This document shows, piece by piece, positions 17,114 through 26,569 of a stretch of 64,000 bases of DNA (the stretch's first letter is position 1; every line of letters starts with the position of its first letter). Location: assembly GCA_024229495.1 (NCBI GenBank), contig JAAESJ010000272.1, positions 1 to 64,000 on the forward strand, in the 5' to 3' direction. Both the position numbers and the translations under genes were made by a program. The notes under the pieces were generated by a model. The model was given only the letters and a program-made list of their open reading frames with translations. It was not told where the DNA came from and ran no database searches. This DNA is from Verrucomicrobiaceae bacterium. Its GTDB lineage: Bacteria; Verrucomicrobiota; Verrucomicrobiia; Verrucomicrobiales; DEV007.

Positions 17114-18793
17114 ATGCCGCAATATGCCATTGGACTTGATTACGGCACCAACTCATGCCGTTCCCTCCTTGTAGACATTTCTGATGGAAAGGAAATAGGC
17201 AGCTTTGTATTTGATTATCCTTCCGGTGAACTAGGAATCCTGACAGACCCCAAAGACCCGAACGTAGCTCGGCAGAATCCACAAGATTACCTGGATGGGC
17301 TCGAGATCATCATACGCGGGGCCGTTGAAGAGGCCGTTAGTTCGCGACCTGATTTTTCCCCATCCGAAATCATCGGTATCGGAATTGACACCACCGGCAG
17401 CACTCCAATCCCCGTGGATGAGACCGGCACCCCGCTGGGGTTAAAACCGGAATTTCGTGACAACCTCGCTGCAATGGTGTGGCTCTGGAAAGACCATACA
17501 GCACATGCTGAGGCACAAGAAATCACTGAAACGGCATCACAAATGCGCCCACAATATCTGGCAAAGTGTGGCGGCATTTATTCCTCGGAGTGGTGGTGGG
17601 CAAAAATCCTGCACCTTAAGCGCACTTCCCCTGAAGTATTTGATGCCGCGCACAGTTTCGTTGAACATTGTGACTACATTCCCGCCGTTCTAGCCGGTAA
17701 TACCGATCCCTTAAGCTTGAGGCGCGGTGTTTGTGCCGCCGGACACAAGGCGATGTATTCGGACACGTGGGGAGGACTGCCGGACAAGGAATTCCTTGAG
17801 GCACTGGACCCGGCACTCGCGCAGTTACGTGAGCGCTTGTTTGAGACCGCTGTGAGTGCCGGTGAGAAAGCCGGGGGGCTCTGCGCGGAATGGGCGCAGA
17901 AGACAGGCTTGAGCGAAGGTACCGCAATCTCCGTCGGCGCATTCGATTGCCATATGGGTGCGGTCGCATGCGGCGTTAAAGAGGGCACCCTAACAAAAAT
18001 CCTCGGCACCAGCACCTGCGACATTACTGTGTCTTCCACAGAACGTGAGCTGGAAGATATTCCCGGGCTCTGCGGCATTGTCGACGGCTCAGTATTGCCT
18101 GGTCACTATGGCATAGAGGCTGGCCAGAGCGCGGTTGGAGACATTTTCTTGTGGCTTGTTAATCACCTTGTTCCAGACACATACGGCTCAAGCGCTGAGG
18201 AGAAGTTCACTAACATGGAAAATGCGATGGGTCGTCAAAACCCGGGAGCAAGTGGGCTGCTGGCACTTGACTGGAATAACGGAAACCGCACGATCCTTGT
18301 CGACTCCAGACTATCGGGACTGTTACTGGGGCAAACCCTCCACACGGAAGCCCACGAAATCTACCGGGCATATATAGAAGCAACTGCTTTTGGAGCGCTT
18401 ACCATCATTAAGCGCATGGAGGAACATGGAATCGCCATTCATGAAGTAATCACCACGGGAGGACTTGCAGTCAAGAATGCATCTCTGATGCAAATCTATG
18501 CAGACATTCTTGGCAGACCTCTAAAGGTTGCATCAAGCGATCAAACCTGTGCGTTGGGCGCAGCCCTTTTCGGAGCAACGGCAAGCGGTCAGGTAAAGTT
18601 GGGCGATGTTCAGGGGCAATGCACGAATGTCCGAGGTATTACTTACCAGCCAATCCCGGAACACCAGGCAATTTACACTAGGCTTTATTCGCTATACCTA
18701 GAATTACACGATTCCTTCGGAACCGAGAAGACCGATGGTCGACTCGACCACGTCATGAAGGAACTGATAGAAATCCGCGAATCACAACGCTAG
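17114..18793 (+). CDS. araB: Ribulokinase (FGGY carbohydrate kinase)
   Basis: A FGGY-family sugar kinase of 559 residues, which is the length of L-ribulokinase. Diagnostic AraB features are LDYGTNSCRSLLVD at the N-terminus (phosphate-1 loop), GIGIDTTGSTPIPVD, VWLWKDHTAHAEA and GIEAGQSAVGDIFLW. It phosphorylates ribulose to ribulose 5-phosphate in arabinose/ribitol-type pathways. No araA or araD homologue lies alongside. The neighbours are an epimerase and an alpha/beta hydrolase upstream, plus a divergent class I aldolase, so this is not a classical ara operon. L- against D-ribulose specificity is not readable from sequence. Confidence 0.88.
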   Translation: MPQYAIGLDYGTNSCRSLLVDISDGKEIGSFVFDYPSGELGILTDPKDPNVARQNPQDYLDGLEIIIRGAVEEAVSSRPDFSPSEIIGIGIDTTGSTPIPVDETGTPLGLKPEFRDNLAAMVWLWKDHTAHAEAQEITETASQMRPQYLAKCGGIYSSEWWWAKILHLKRTSPEVFDAAHSFVEHCDYIPAVLAGNTDPLSLRRGVCAAGHKAMYSDTWGGLPDKEFLEALDPALAQLRERLFETAVSAGEKAGGLCAEWAQKTGLSEGTAISVGAFDCHMGAVACGVKEGTLTKILGTSTCDITVSSTERELEDIPGLCGIVDGSVLPGHYGIEAGQSAVGDIFLWLVNHLVPDTYGSSAEEKFTNMENAMGRQNPGASGLLALDWNNGNRTILVDSRLSGLLLGQTLHTEAHEIYRAYIEATAFGALTIIKRMEEHGIAIHEVITTGGLAVKNASLMQIYADILGRPLKVASSDQTCALGAALFGATASGQVKLGDVQGQCTNVRGITYQPIPEHQAIYTRLYSLYLELHDSFGTEKTDGRLDHVMKELIEIRESQR

Positions 18794-19131
18794 GAGCCTC
18801 CCAGCCCCCGCAAAACCTGGAGCTAATCAGCAAGACTGCTGCGCTTAACTGAAGAGGGTTAAGCATTTACACGAAACCTCTAGAAAGCTTAATTCACAAG
18901 CGTCCATGCCGTAAACGCCCCCAAACAAACGAATAATTCGCTAGCGCCCCCACCTGATCACTTAACAAATACCATATCCAGCCATATATGGGAGATTATC
19001 CTAATTTAGAACTAATTCTCTGCAGTGAAAAGAATTAGATGCGCAATTGCCAATTAGGATGTAAATGCACCATGCGGGGACTACGTAAATAAATACAACC
19101 CGCATATTTATATTATTAAATCGACATTACT
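18794..19131. other. 338-base gap between araB-like and cold-shock genes
   Basis: No coding frame is convincing here. It holds the inverted repeat reported separately at 18843-18864 and an A/T-rich run just before the cold-shock gene (TATTTATATTATTAAATCG) that may contain its promoter and a long leader, as is common for csp genes. No tRNA or known small-RNA fold was recognised. Confidence 0.5.
18843..18864 (+). terminator. Possible terminator hairpin after the ribulokinase operon
   Basis: GCTTAAC and GTTAAGC form a 7-bp perfect stem around an 8-base loop about 50 bases past the stop. It is A/T-rich with only a short T-run (ATTTAC) after it, so termination strength is doubtful. Confidence 0.35.
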
Positions 19132-19329
19132 ATGGAACAGGGAACGATCAAAAAAATCATCTCCGACAAGGGCTTTGGATTTATAGCGGATGAAAGGAAA
19201 GATCTTTTTTTCCACCGCTCATCAGTTGAAGGCACCAGCTTTGAAGAGCTTTACGAGGGTCAATCAGTTGAATTCACTCGCGGCGAAGGACCTAAAGGAC
19301 CTTGTGCCGAAAGCGTTAAGCCAGCCTGA
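19132..19329 (+). CDS. Cold-shock-domain protein (CspA family)
   Basis: A single-OB-fold nucleic-acid-binding protein of 65 residues, typical Csp length. RNP1 is DKGFGFI and RNP2 is DLFFHRS, both intact with their stacking aromatics. The C-terminal strand is GQSVEFTRGEGPKGPCAESVKPA. Csp proteins act as RNA chaperones or antiterminators. The family includes constitutive and stress members, so cold induction is not implied. The gene stands alone, flanked by a 338-base leader region and the convergent tRNA. Confidence 0.9.
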   Translation: MEQGTIKKIISDKGFGFIADERKDLFFHRSSVEGTSFEELYEGQSVEFTRGEGPKGPCAESVKPA

Positions 19330-19455
19330 CTTTACGGCATCCGCCAAACCATAGGGCGGGCATACAAGTCTTTCGGGTAAAGTGGACAACACTATATGCA
19401 CTGATGTGTACAGGTGTCTTAATCCATCTGATACAAATAAAAACGAAAGCCCCGT

Positions 19456-19490
19456 AGTATATCGTAAATCGGTTAACCGATTACATACTA
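19456..19490. repeat. Inverted repeat between cold-shock gene and tRNA-Arg
   Basis: A perfect 16-base palindrome, AATCGGTTAACCGATT (19467-19482), is framed by TAGTAT and ATACTA, giving an extended imperfect hairpin with a small bulge. It lies between the convergent csp gene and the tRNA. It lacks an adjoining T-run on either strand. It could be a protein-binding palindrome or a factor-dependent terminator structure. Confidence 0.5.
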
Positions 19491-19522
19491 TTGGACCGTC
19501 CTCTACTTTAGATCCAAGGAAA

Positions 19523-19594
19523 TACACCCACTAGGAATCGAACCTAGATCTACGGTTCCGGAAACCGTCGTACTATCCATTATACTATGGGTGC
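19523..19594 (-). tRNA. tRNA-Arg, anticodon CCG
   Basis: A 72-base cloverleaf reads on the minus strand. The acceptor is GCACCCA paired with TGGGTGT (a G-U at the first pair), the D stem is GTAT/GTAC, the anticodon stem is ACGGT/ACCGT, and the loop TTCCGGA gives anticodon CCG. The T arm is CTAGG-TTCGATT-CCTAG and the discriminator base is A. The 3' CCA is not encoded (TTTCC follows), so it must be added by CCA transferase. It reads CGG codons for arginine. Confidence 0.95.
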
Positions 19595-19721
19595 CTTCAG
19601 AGTATTTTTGACATTAACCGCAGTGCGATTTGCGTGCAAGCACTGGTAATTACAACCATTGTATTTAATGTGTAGCCTTAATAACCTAGAGGCATTCAAA
19701 TAGTGAGCTCCTCGACAAGGA

Positions 19722-20495
19722 ATGGATCCAGCAGCAGAAATTATTGTTATCAAGTTCGGCTCCGGCATCCTGACGACTCCAGACGGGACGGCGCTTGACC
19801 ATAACCGAATACAGTCCCTTGTCACTGCCGTTGCGACTGTTTACGATTCCGGTAAACAGCCAATCATCGTTTCCAGTGGTGCTGCCGCTTCCGGAATGAT
19901 GGAATTCGGGTTCACGGAAAGGCCTAGCGACCTGTCAACCCTTCAGGCTTGCTGCGCAGTTGGGCAAACCTGCCTAATGCAGGCTTATTCAGGAATGTTG
20001 AAGGAATTCAATCTGAATGTTGCGCAGCTACTTCTTGCAAATGAAGACTTCTCGACTCCCGAAAGACGTAATAACGTCCTCAATACAATCAAAGAACTTA
20101 TCCAGCTGGGTGGAGTCGTCCCTATAATCAATGAAAATGATTCCGTTGCTGTAGAGGAACTCAAATTCGGGGACAATGACACCCTCTCAGCGCAACTTTC
20201 ATGCCTGGTCGAGGCGTCCCTACTGATTCTTTTGACGAGCGTTAACGGCTTAAAGGATGAACATGGGAACATAATCAGCGAGGTTCATGACATTGACGAT
20301 GTCACCTGCCATGTTAAACCGGAAACCGGGAAGTTCTCGGTCGGAGGAATGACGACTAAACTCAAGTCAGCACGCGTTGCCACAACTGCAGGAATCCCGG
20401 CAATAATCGCAAATGGAGACAACCCAGAGCAAATATCGCAACTTATTAATGGATCCGGAACCGGCACTAGATTCCTTCCACAAAAGCAACCATGA
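19722..20495 (+). CDS. proB: Glutamate 5-kinase
   Basis: First step of proline synthesis, phosphorylating glutamate to gamma-glutamyl phosphate. The 257 residues form the amino-acid-kinase domain only; the C-terminal PUA domain of E. coli ProB (367 residues) is absent, a common short form. Visible: IKFGSGILT, VSSGAAASG, PIINENDSV, FGDNDTLSAQLS and GGMTTKLKSA. It overlaps proA by four bases (ATGA), so the two are translationally coupled and supply the unstable intermediate together. Lack of the PUA domain may alter regulation relative to E. coli. Confidence 0.95.
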   Translation: MDPAAEIIVIKFGSGILTTPDGTALDHNRIQSLVTAVATVYDSGKQPIIVSSGAAASGMMEFGFTERPSDLSTLQACCAVGQTCLMQAYSGMLKEFNLNVAQLLLANEDFSTPERRNNVLNTIKELIQLGGVVPIINENDSVAVEELKFGDNDTLSAQLSCLVEASLLILLTSVNGLKDEHGNIISEVHDIDDVTCHVKPETGKFSVGGMTTKLKSARVATTAGIPAIIANGDNPEQISQLINGSGTGTRFLPQKQP

Positions 20496-21757
20496 CAATC
20501 AAGGAACAAATCCTAGGAATGGGCGCCAATGCACTGAGCGCATCACGCGCATTGGCAAATCTCTCTACCAAAGATAAGAACACGATCCTCATTGCCATGG
20601 CAGACGGCCTTGAATCCTCTGCCGAACAAATCCTGACCGGCAACGACCTCGACATCAAGACCGCAGAAGAGCTCGATTTAACCAGCGCGATGATTGACCG
20701 TCTCCGACTTGACGAGCAACGACTAGCCGCAATTGCTGACGGCATCAGACAGGTCGCATCACTGCCAGATCCCGTCGGAGAGGTCATCTCAAACTGGCAA
20801 AGGCCTAACGGAATAGACATCACTCAACTAAGGGTCCCCATTGGTGTCATTGGAATCATCTTTGAATCACGCCCAAATGTCACAAGCGATGCCGCCGTGT
20901 TGTGCCTGAAGGCCGGTAATGCAACCATACTTAGAGGAGGAAGCGAGGCCATTCATTCAAACAAGGCAATTGCTAAAGCGCTACAATCAGGCGGCGAAAA
21001 AGCAGGACTTCCCCACAACAGCATACAGCTTATTCCCTTCACCGATCGTGAAAGTGTTCAGCACCTTGCTGAAATGGATCAATTTCTAGACCTGATCATT
21101 CCCCGTGGCGGGGCTGGCTTAATCGAAACCGTCGTTTCACTTGCCCGCATGCCGGTCATTAAACATTACGACGGAATTTGTCACGTGTTTGCCGACAAGA
21201 AATCGGATGTTAACATGGCAGCATCCATCACTGTTGACGCAAAGACTCAGAAACCTGGCGTCTGCAATGCACTTGAAACATTACTTGTCCATAAGGATAT
21301 AGCTGAAGATTTTCTTCCTCTAGTAGCAGACCAGCTCATATCCCTAAATGTCGAACTCCGCTGTGATAAAGATGCAATGGCAATTATCGGCGACGGCGTT
21401 ATAGCTGCAGAGGAAACGGATTGGCGCGCTGAATACCTAGACTTGATCCTTGCAATAAAGGTCGTGGACAGTCTCACTGGAGCCATTGAACACATTAATG
21501 AATTCGGCTCCCAACACAGCGATTGTATTGTCACAGAGAGCGAATCCCGCGCAGAAAGATTCTTAAAGGAAATTGATTCCGCAACGGTATTCTGGAACAC
21601 ATCTACACGCTTCAGTGACGGCGAGGAGTTTGGCTTCGGCGCTGAAATAGGGATCAGTACCGACAAGCTACATGCACGGGGACCGATGGCCTTGCGAGAA
21701 TTAACCTCATACAAATACCTAGTCAGGGGCGAAGGCCAAACAAAGGGCCAATCTTAA
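20492..21757 (+). CDS. proA: Gamma-glutamyl phosphate reductase
   Basis: Second step of proline synthesis, NADPH-dependent reduction of gamma-glutamyl phosphate to glutamate semialdehyde. The 421 residues are the normal ProA length, with an aldehyde-dehydrogenase fold. Visible: VPIGVIGIIFESRPNVTSDAAVLCLKAGN (Rossmann/nucleotide region, split here by its conserved ESRPNV), GGSEAIHSN, IPRGGAGLI, the catalytic-cysteine segment TQKPGVCNALETLL, and ARGPMALRELTSYKY at the C-terminus. It is coupled to proB by an ATGA overlap and convergent with mnmH. Confidence 0.96.
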   Translation: MTIKEQILGMGANALSASRALANLSTKDKNTILIAMADGLESSAEQILTGNDLDIKTAEELDLTSAMIDRLRLDEQRLAAIADGIRQVASLPDPVGEVISNWQRPNGIDITQLRVPIGVIGIIFESRPNVTSDAAVLCLKAGNATILRGGSEAIHSNKAIAKALQSGGEKAGLPHNSIQLIPFTDRESVQHLAEMDQFLDLIIPRGGAGLIETVVSLARMPVIKHYDGICHVFADKKSDVNMAASITVDAKTQKPGVCNALETLLVHKDIAEDFLPLVADQLISLNVELRCDKDAMAIIGDGVIAAEETDWRAEYLDLILAIKVVDSLTGAIEHINEFGSQHSDCIVTESESRAERFLKEIDSATVFWNTSTRFSDGEEFGFGAEIGISTDKLHARGPMALRELTSYKYLVRGEGQTKGQS

Positions 21758-21769
21758 TGAGCGCGCAAC

Positions 21770-22855
21770 CTATGACTTAATTGAATCCTCTGTCAGGCGC
21801 CTCTCCAGTTCGACAATCCCACGGGCTGTAGAATCAATAACATCCGCTGAGACTCCGTCCATCTTCATGGTCGCGAACGGCGCAGTGAAAGTCTTTTTTC
21901 TCGATTTGGCATAAGCCGGGTCATAGTGCTGTTGCAAAATTGATCGGACAAACGCCTCGAAGTCTCCCTTGTTAATATACTCCTCCCATTTGTTAATCAA
22001 CTCGGCGGGGCGTAGATTCCTTATAGGCGCAAGTCTCTCAAGAAGGCACACTGGATCGTCTGTGAAATGGGAGTAACACTGCAAAAGATAATCAGCGCGC
22101 ACATCAAGAGGAACATCCAATTCAATAACCGGCGCGTTTTTCATTTGTGCCCACAATCCATTATGTATTTGCAGGTCTCCTATGCGACTACTTTCAGATT
22201 CCAGATAAATAGGTTTACACAGATCAAGCTTCGCGAATCTCTCAAGGAGAATATTCTCAAAGCGCTTCTGTGTAGGCTGTTGATACAAAGGATCATGCCC
22301 CAGTGCAGACCCTCGATGACAAGCAAGCCCCTCCAGGTCGACAACCTGTTGCCCCATCTCACTTAAACGTTTAAGCAACAGAGTCTTACCAGTTCCAGTG
22401 AGACCTGCAATAACTCGGAAATGCCCGCCCTTCTCCATTATTGCGCCCAAGGTCGAACTTACGTATTTCCGATAAGCGCCATACCCTCCTGAAAGCAGAT
22501 GTACTTTCCAACCCACTGCAGAAAGAACGGTTGCCAGCGAGATTGAACGTTGGCCGCCGCGCCAACAATAGATAAGTGGCATGTAGCTCTTAGGCTTGCT
22601 GTGAAAATGATTAGTTAAATGCGCTGCTATATTGGCAGAAACAAGCCCAGCGCCCATACGACGAGCGTCAAAAGGGCTAATTTGTTTATATATTTCTCCA
22701 ACCTCTGAGCGTTGAGAATCATCCAGAACCGGGAGGTTTATTGCACCTGAAATAAAATCCTCGGCAAACTCGCCAGCTGATCTAACGTCAATAATCTCAT
22801 CAAAATTGATATCATCAATCTCCTCGGGGTGAATGCTTGGCAATGGCCTTGTCAC
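21770..22855 (-). CDS. mnmH: tRNA 2-selenouridine synthase
   Basis: MnmH/SelU replaces the sulfur of 2-thiouridine at tRNA wobble position 34 with selenium, using selenophosphate, via a geranylated intermediate. The 361 residues have an N-terminal rhodanese domain (IIDVRSAGEF; active-site loop YCWRGGQRS with the catalytic Cys) and a C-terminal P-loop domain (AGLTGTGKTLLLKRL). Its presence implies selD elsewhere in the genome. Translation starts at GTG (22855), three bases after the menE stop, with AAGGA about 12 bases before it. It is therefore the last gene of the men operon, an unexpected partner. Confidence 0.92.
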   Translation of the reverse strand: MTRPLPSIHPEEIDDINFDEIIDVRSAGEFAEDFISGAINLPVLDDSQRSEVGEIYKQISPFDARRMGAGLVSANIAAHLTNHFHSKPKSYMPLIYCWRGGQRSISLATVLSAVGWKVHLLSGGYGAYRKYVSSTLGAIMEKGGHFRVIAGLTGTGKTLLLKRLSEMGQQVVDLEGLACHRGSALGHDPLYQQPTQKRFENILLERFAKLDLCKPIYLESESSRIGDLQIHNGLWAQMKNAPVIELDVPLDVRADYLLQCYSHFTDDPVCLLERLAPIRNLRPAELINKWEEYINKGDFEAFVRSILQQHYDPAYAKSRKKTFTAPFATMKMDGVSADVIDSTARGIVELERRLTEDSIKS

Positions 22856-22858
22856 AAT

Positions 22859-23968
22859 TCAGGTAGTCCTTTCTCTAAGGGCATTGATCATTCCATTAAG
22901 CTCTTTCCTTCGCACTTTGCCAAGCGAATTACGAGGTATCTCCTTAAGCGGAAAGATTTCCGAGAGCCTCTCTGGGCCCGTCGACATTGAATTGAATCTA
23001 TTGAGAATATCAACCGCATCTACGCCCCGCTCAAAAACAAGGATTAGTTTATAACCACACCGCTCATCAGTCACGGCAGCAACTCCGGATGCAGTGCCCG
23101 CAATCGACTCAACACGCGCTTGGAGTGCATCTAACTCCACTTTCTCTCCAAGAACCTTAATCATTGAGTCCCCTCTCCCAAGAGCTTTCAGCATCCGCCC
23201 GGAAAGGCGCATCCGGTCCCCTGTTGAAAACCACCCCTCTTCATTGATTGGCGCAACAAATGACCATGCACCTGCTGCTTCCAGTAAATATCCTGAAAAG
23301 AGGTTGTCTCCACGGATCTCAAGTATCGAGTTATTATCCAGTCGAGCATTCCAGCAATTCAGAATCTCAATTCCAGTCTCAACTGTGCGCTGTGTCGCGA
23401 CTTGGGATCCGGCTTCAGTCATGCCATATGTTTCATGGATGGGCCAACCAAGGGCGATTGCCTGATCTCGCAAATGATGGTTCAATGCCGCTCCTCCAAT
23501 AAGCAAAATACGGAGACTCGGAGGCGAGTGAATCGATTGCGCAACCAAATCAAAGAGTTGCGTCGGAACCAATGAGCATAGTGTCGCCCTACACTCATGG
23601 CAATGTTTGGCAAAGTCCTGCGCGCTCCAACCCGCTGAGTATGAAACCACTTCGGAACCAGACTCTGCGCCCCTCACATGAACGGCAAGCCCGCCTGTAT
23701 GGAAAACGGGTAATGCGCAAATCCAAATGTCATCGGATCCTATTTCAAGGTGTGCATTTACTGACCGGGCTGACCCTTTGAGTGCATCCCGAGACAAAAC
23801 AACCCACCTGCTGCTACCAGTTGTTCCGGATGTAGGAAGTATAATGTTCCCGGCAACATTCAACTCTTCACAAGCTTTAACTATTCTCCCGGCTTGATCT
23901 CTCAACGATGGGCTTGAAAGCACCAGCGTATCATCGCTTTGAAAAAATGTGTTAACACTACTCTTCAT
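22859..23968 (-). CDS. menE: O-succinylbenzoate-CoA ligase
   Basis: Activates o-succinylbenzoate to its CoA ester in menaquinone synthesis. At about 369 residues it is shorter than the common 450-490 but keeps the adenylate-forming core motifs: TSGTTGSSRW (ATP loop), HETYGMTEAGSQ, GWFSTGDRM and the C-terminal lysine segment NSLGKVRRKEL. The ATG at 23968 overlaps the menC stop as ATGA and is preferred over an in-frame GTG 15 bases upstream, because GGGAAG lies at proper spacing. It is the seventh gene of menF-D-H-B-A-C-E. Confidence 0.92.
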   Translation of the reverse strand: MKSSVNTFFQSDDTLVLSSPSLRDQAGRIVKACEELNVAGNIILPTSGTTGSSRWVVLSRDALKGSARSVNAHLEIGSDDIWICALPVFHTGGLAVHVRGAESGSEVVSYSAGWSAQDFAKHCHECRATLCSLVPTQLFDLVAQSIHSPPSLRILLIGGAALNHHLRDQAIALGWPIHETYGMTEAGSQVATQRTVETGIEILNCWNARLDNNSILEIRGDNLFSGYLLEAAGAWSFVAPINEEGWFSTGDRMRLSGRMLKALGRGDSMIKVLGEKVELDALQARVESIAGTASGVAAVTDERCGYKLILVFERGVDAVDILNRFNSMSTGPERLSEIFPLKEIPRNSLGKVRRKELNGMINALRERTT

Positions 23969-24837
23969 GCAAAGTCTTCCCACTCCATTGTTGAAAGCTC
24001 ACTATCAAGCCCAAACCCCGTCTCGAGATCCATCGGGAAAGAGTCATCAAGTCCGCACCATAAAAGGGACCCCTTGAATATCGATGCTTGATAGGCCGCA
24101 TAACGACGCCCCAAGGAATGATCCATATTATGCGTTATGCAATGCACTCTCCCTGTTGGAGCATGTAAATGTCGAGCAGGCTTCCATATCCTTACTCCGA
24201 AGCCATTAACGGCATCAGGTGGTCCCCAATCAAGAGCAAGTGTAACCCCCATTCTTTCAGAAAGCGCGGTCCATTGCGCTTCATCATAAGGGATTGGATC
24301 TTCAATGAATTCAATTTGCTCCTTGGCCCTTGTGCTTAATCCACTTATGAAGGTTTCAAAGGACTTAACGTCCAAGCTGGAATTGAAATCAATTCGCAGC
24401 CTGCAATGTTCACTAACACGCTCAACAAGATCAAGGGTTTCAGACAAGTCATTACCACCCTTTACCTTGGCGACACCATTAGCCTTTGCCAAATCCAGTT
24501 GAGCATCGAAATCACCGCCCGCATTCAAGCCGCTAAATAAATAATGACTGCGAGGCAAAATCAGCCCCTTTAAAAGATTAACCCCGGCCCGTCGCGCATC
24601 ACCATCAATCTGGCAACAGTTTAGGCAAGCTTTCCCCATTGATGTTGGGTTCCCCTCACGGAGGGATTCCAGGTGGAACTCAAGCGGACAATCTCCTAGA
24701 GCCGACCATGCCTGCATGCAGCCATATCCACCATTAAACTCAACAATAACTCCGTTGACCTGAGATGACTTGGCTTGCGCATTTGGCAACACACCTCCAT
24801 CCATGCAGTATCTTGAGAGCCTTAATGGTGTTTTCAT
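23965..24837 (-). CDS. menC: o-Succinylbenzoate synthase
   Basis: Dehydrates SHCHC to o-succinylbenzoate. The 290 residues are enolase-superfamily but divergent. Recognisable are KVKGG (first catalytic Lys), DFNSSLD (metal Asp), IEFIEDP (metal Glu), LALDWGPPDA (metal Asp) and IWKPARH (second Lys). The gene is assigned by these ligands and by its place inside a complete men operon; enolase-type enzymes of this family are too divergent to name from length alone. It overlaps menA upstream and menE downstream by ATGA. Confidence 0.88.
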   Translation of the reverse strand: MKTPLRLSRYCMDGGVLPNAQAKSSQVNGVIVEFNGGYGCMQAWSALGDCPLEFHLESLREGNPTSMGKACLNCCQIDGDARRAGVNLLKGLILPRSHYLFSGLNAGGDFDAQLDLAKANGVAKVKGGNDLSETLDLVERVSEHCRLRIDFNSSLDVKSFETFISGLSTRAKEQIEFIEDPIPYDEAQWTALSERMGVTLALDWGPPDAVNGFGVRIWKPARHLHAPTGRVHCITHNMDHSLGRRYAAYQASIFKGSLLWCGLDDSFPMDLETGFGLDSELSTMEWEDFA

Positions 24838-25739
24838 CCCATGAGTAACCCTAAACTGAAGAGCAAAGCGAACCCAAGAAGTGATATAATCGCTAGGCCA
24901 AGATAACGATTATAGGATTTATCCGGATCCGTACGCCAGATATGACGTAGCAAGATAACAACAAGGCACATTCCCGGCAAGGTCGTTAGTATCACCTTAG
25001 GTGTATCGAATAGCACCCACCACAGGAAGCCTGCAAGGAAGGGAGCGCAGCTCAACGCGGTGATCTCCCATCTTGCAAATCGCAAGCCAAATCTAACTGC
25101 AAGCGTCATCTTCCCTGCCAGCTTGTCCTCTTCAATGTCGCGGGCGTTATTAATGGCAATTAATACACTTGCCAGCAATCCTATTTGGACGCCAAGAAGA
25201 AAAGACTCGGGCAACCACTCCCCGCTCTGGACAAAAACCGTTCCTGACACAGCAATAATTCCAAAAAAAAGGATCACAAACACCTCTCCAAGGCCGCGGT
25301 ACGCGAGCGGAAATGGACCGCCAGTGTAAGCATAACTAAATATCAGTGAAGGCAACCCAATTGCAACGATCACCCAGCCTCGCTCTACGACAAGGACCAG
25401 GGACAGGGTGAGTGCAATCAAAACAAACGCTATTCCGGCTATCAACAATGACTCAGGGGCAACCTGACCTGACGAAGCCATTCTTTCAGGCCCGATTCGT
25501 CGAGAAGTATCAGCTCCTTTTCTGTAATCAATCGCATCATTGAAGAGATTCGTGGCAATCTGGATAGCAAGACTAGGGAGTAACGTGAAAACAAACATAT
25601 ACCATGTGAATTCGCCGAGAATCTGCTGCGAAAGCAATCCACCCAGACAAACAGGAACGATACAGGCAATCAAAGTCTTTGGCCTTGCCGCAAGAAACAA
25701 GGCCAAAAGAATCGATGTTCTCCCACTCTGTGAGGTCAC
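24834..25739 (-). CDS. menA: 1,4-Dihydroxy-2-naphthoate polyprenyltransferase
   Basis: An integral inner-membrane UbiA-family enzyme that attaches the polyprenyl chain to DHNA, giving demethylmenaquinone. The 301 residues have about eight hydrophobic segments. The first Asp-rich motif is [14 protein letters not shown] (the D-x-x-x-D type with ND) and the second is [14 protein letters not shown]. Start: GTG at 25739 overlapping the menB stop (GTGA). The following menG/ubiE methyltransferase is not in this window. Confidence 0.93.
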   Translation of the reverse strand: MTSQSGRTSILLALFLAARPKTLIACIVPVCLGGLLSQQILGEFTWYMFVFTLLPSLAIQIATNLFNDAIDYRKGADTSRRIGPERMASSGQVAPESLLIAGIAFVLIALTLSLVLVVERGWVIVAIGLPSLIFSYAYTGGPFPLAYRGLGEVFVILFFGIIAVSGTVFVQSGEWLPESFLLGVQIGLLASVLIAINNARDIEEDKLAGKMTLAVRFGLRFARWEITALSCAPFLAGFLWWVLFDTPKVILTTLPGMCLVVILLRHIWRTDPDKSYNRYLGLAIISLLGFALLFSLGLLMG

Positions 25740-26548
25740 GGCAACCTGGGGTATTTAGAGAAGTCAGGCGGACGCTTTTCATTAAATGCGTCCCTGCCCT
25801 CTTTAGCCTCCTCCGACATATAATACAGGAGGGTGGCATTCCCAGCAAGATCCTGCAGTCCCATTTGACCATCGCAATCAGCATTCAATGCTGATTTTAA
25901 GCAACGGATAGCCAATGGTGAATGTTGAAGTATTTCGCGCGCCCATTTGAGGGTTTCTTCTTCAAGATCAGTCAATGGGACCACCGCATTAACAAGCCCC
26001 ATTTCCAGTGCATCCTGCGCATCATATTGACGGCAAAGAAACCAGATTTCCCGTGCTTTCTTTTGTCCAACAATTCTCGCAAGATAACTTGAACCAAGCC
26101 CACCATCAAACGAGCCGACCTTTGGGCCCGTCTGGCCAAACCTGGCATTATCTGCAGCTATCGTTAAATCGCACACAACGTGCAGCACATGTCCACCCCC
26201 GATCGCATAACCAGCAACCATGGCAACAACTGGTTTGGGCATGGCGCGTATCATCTTCTGCACATCAAGAATATTAAGCCGCGGAACCCCATCTTTACCA
26301 ACATATCCGGAATGCCCGCGGACTTTCTGATCCCCTCCTGAACAAAAAGCCTTATCCCCTGCTCCGGTCAGAATAACAACTCCGACTTCTGGATCCTCCC
26401 GAACCATATCAAGGGCCGCGATCAATTCATTAACCGTTTCAGGCCTGAATGCGTTTCTGACCTCAGGACGATTGATGGTTATTTTGGCAATCCCATCAGG
26501 TGTCCTCTCGAGAAGAATGTCCTCAAAATTAGCAATTTTTGTCCACAT
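25736..26548 (-). CDS. menB: 1,4-Dihydroxy-2-naphthoyl-CoA synthase
   Basis: A crotonase-fold enzyme that closes the second ring of the naphthoquinone (o-succinylbenzoyl-CoA to DHNA-CoA). Features: [68 protein letters not shown], and the C-terminal [13 protein letters not shown] typical of MenB. The ATG at 26548 fits family N-termini; an in-frame GTG at 26566, four bases after the menH stop, would add six residues. It is in the middle of the men operon and coupled to menA by a GTGA overlap. Confidence 0.94.
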   Translation of the reverse strand: MWTKIANFEDILLERTPDGIAKITINRPEVRNAFRPETVNELIAALDMVREDPEVGVVILTGAGDKAFCSGGDQKVRGHSGYVGKDGVPRLNILDVQKMIRAMPKPVVAMVAGYAIGGGHVLHVVCDLTIAADNARFGQTGPKVGSFDGGLGSSYLARIVGQKKAREIWFLCRQYDAQDALEMGLVNAVVPLTDLEEETLKWAREILQHSPLAIRCLKSALNADCDGQMGLQDLAGNATLLYYMSEEAKEGRDAFNEKRPPDFSKYPRLP

Positions 26549-26569
26549 GTCCCACCATGAATACACCTT

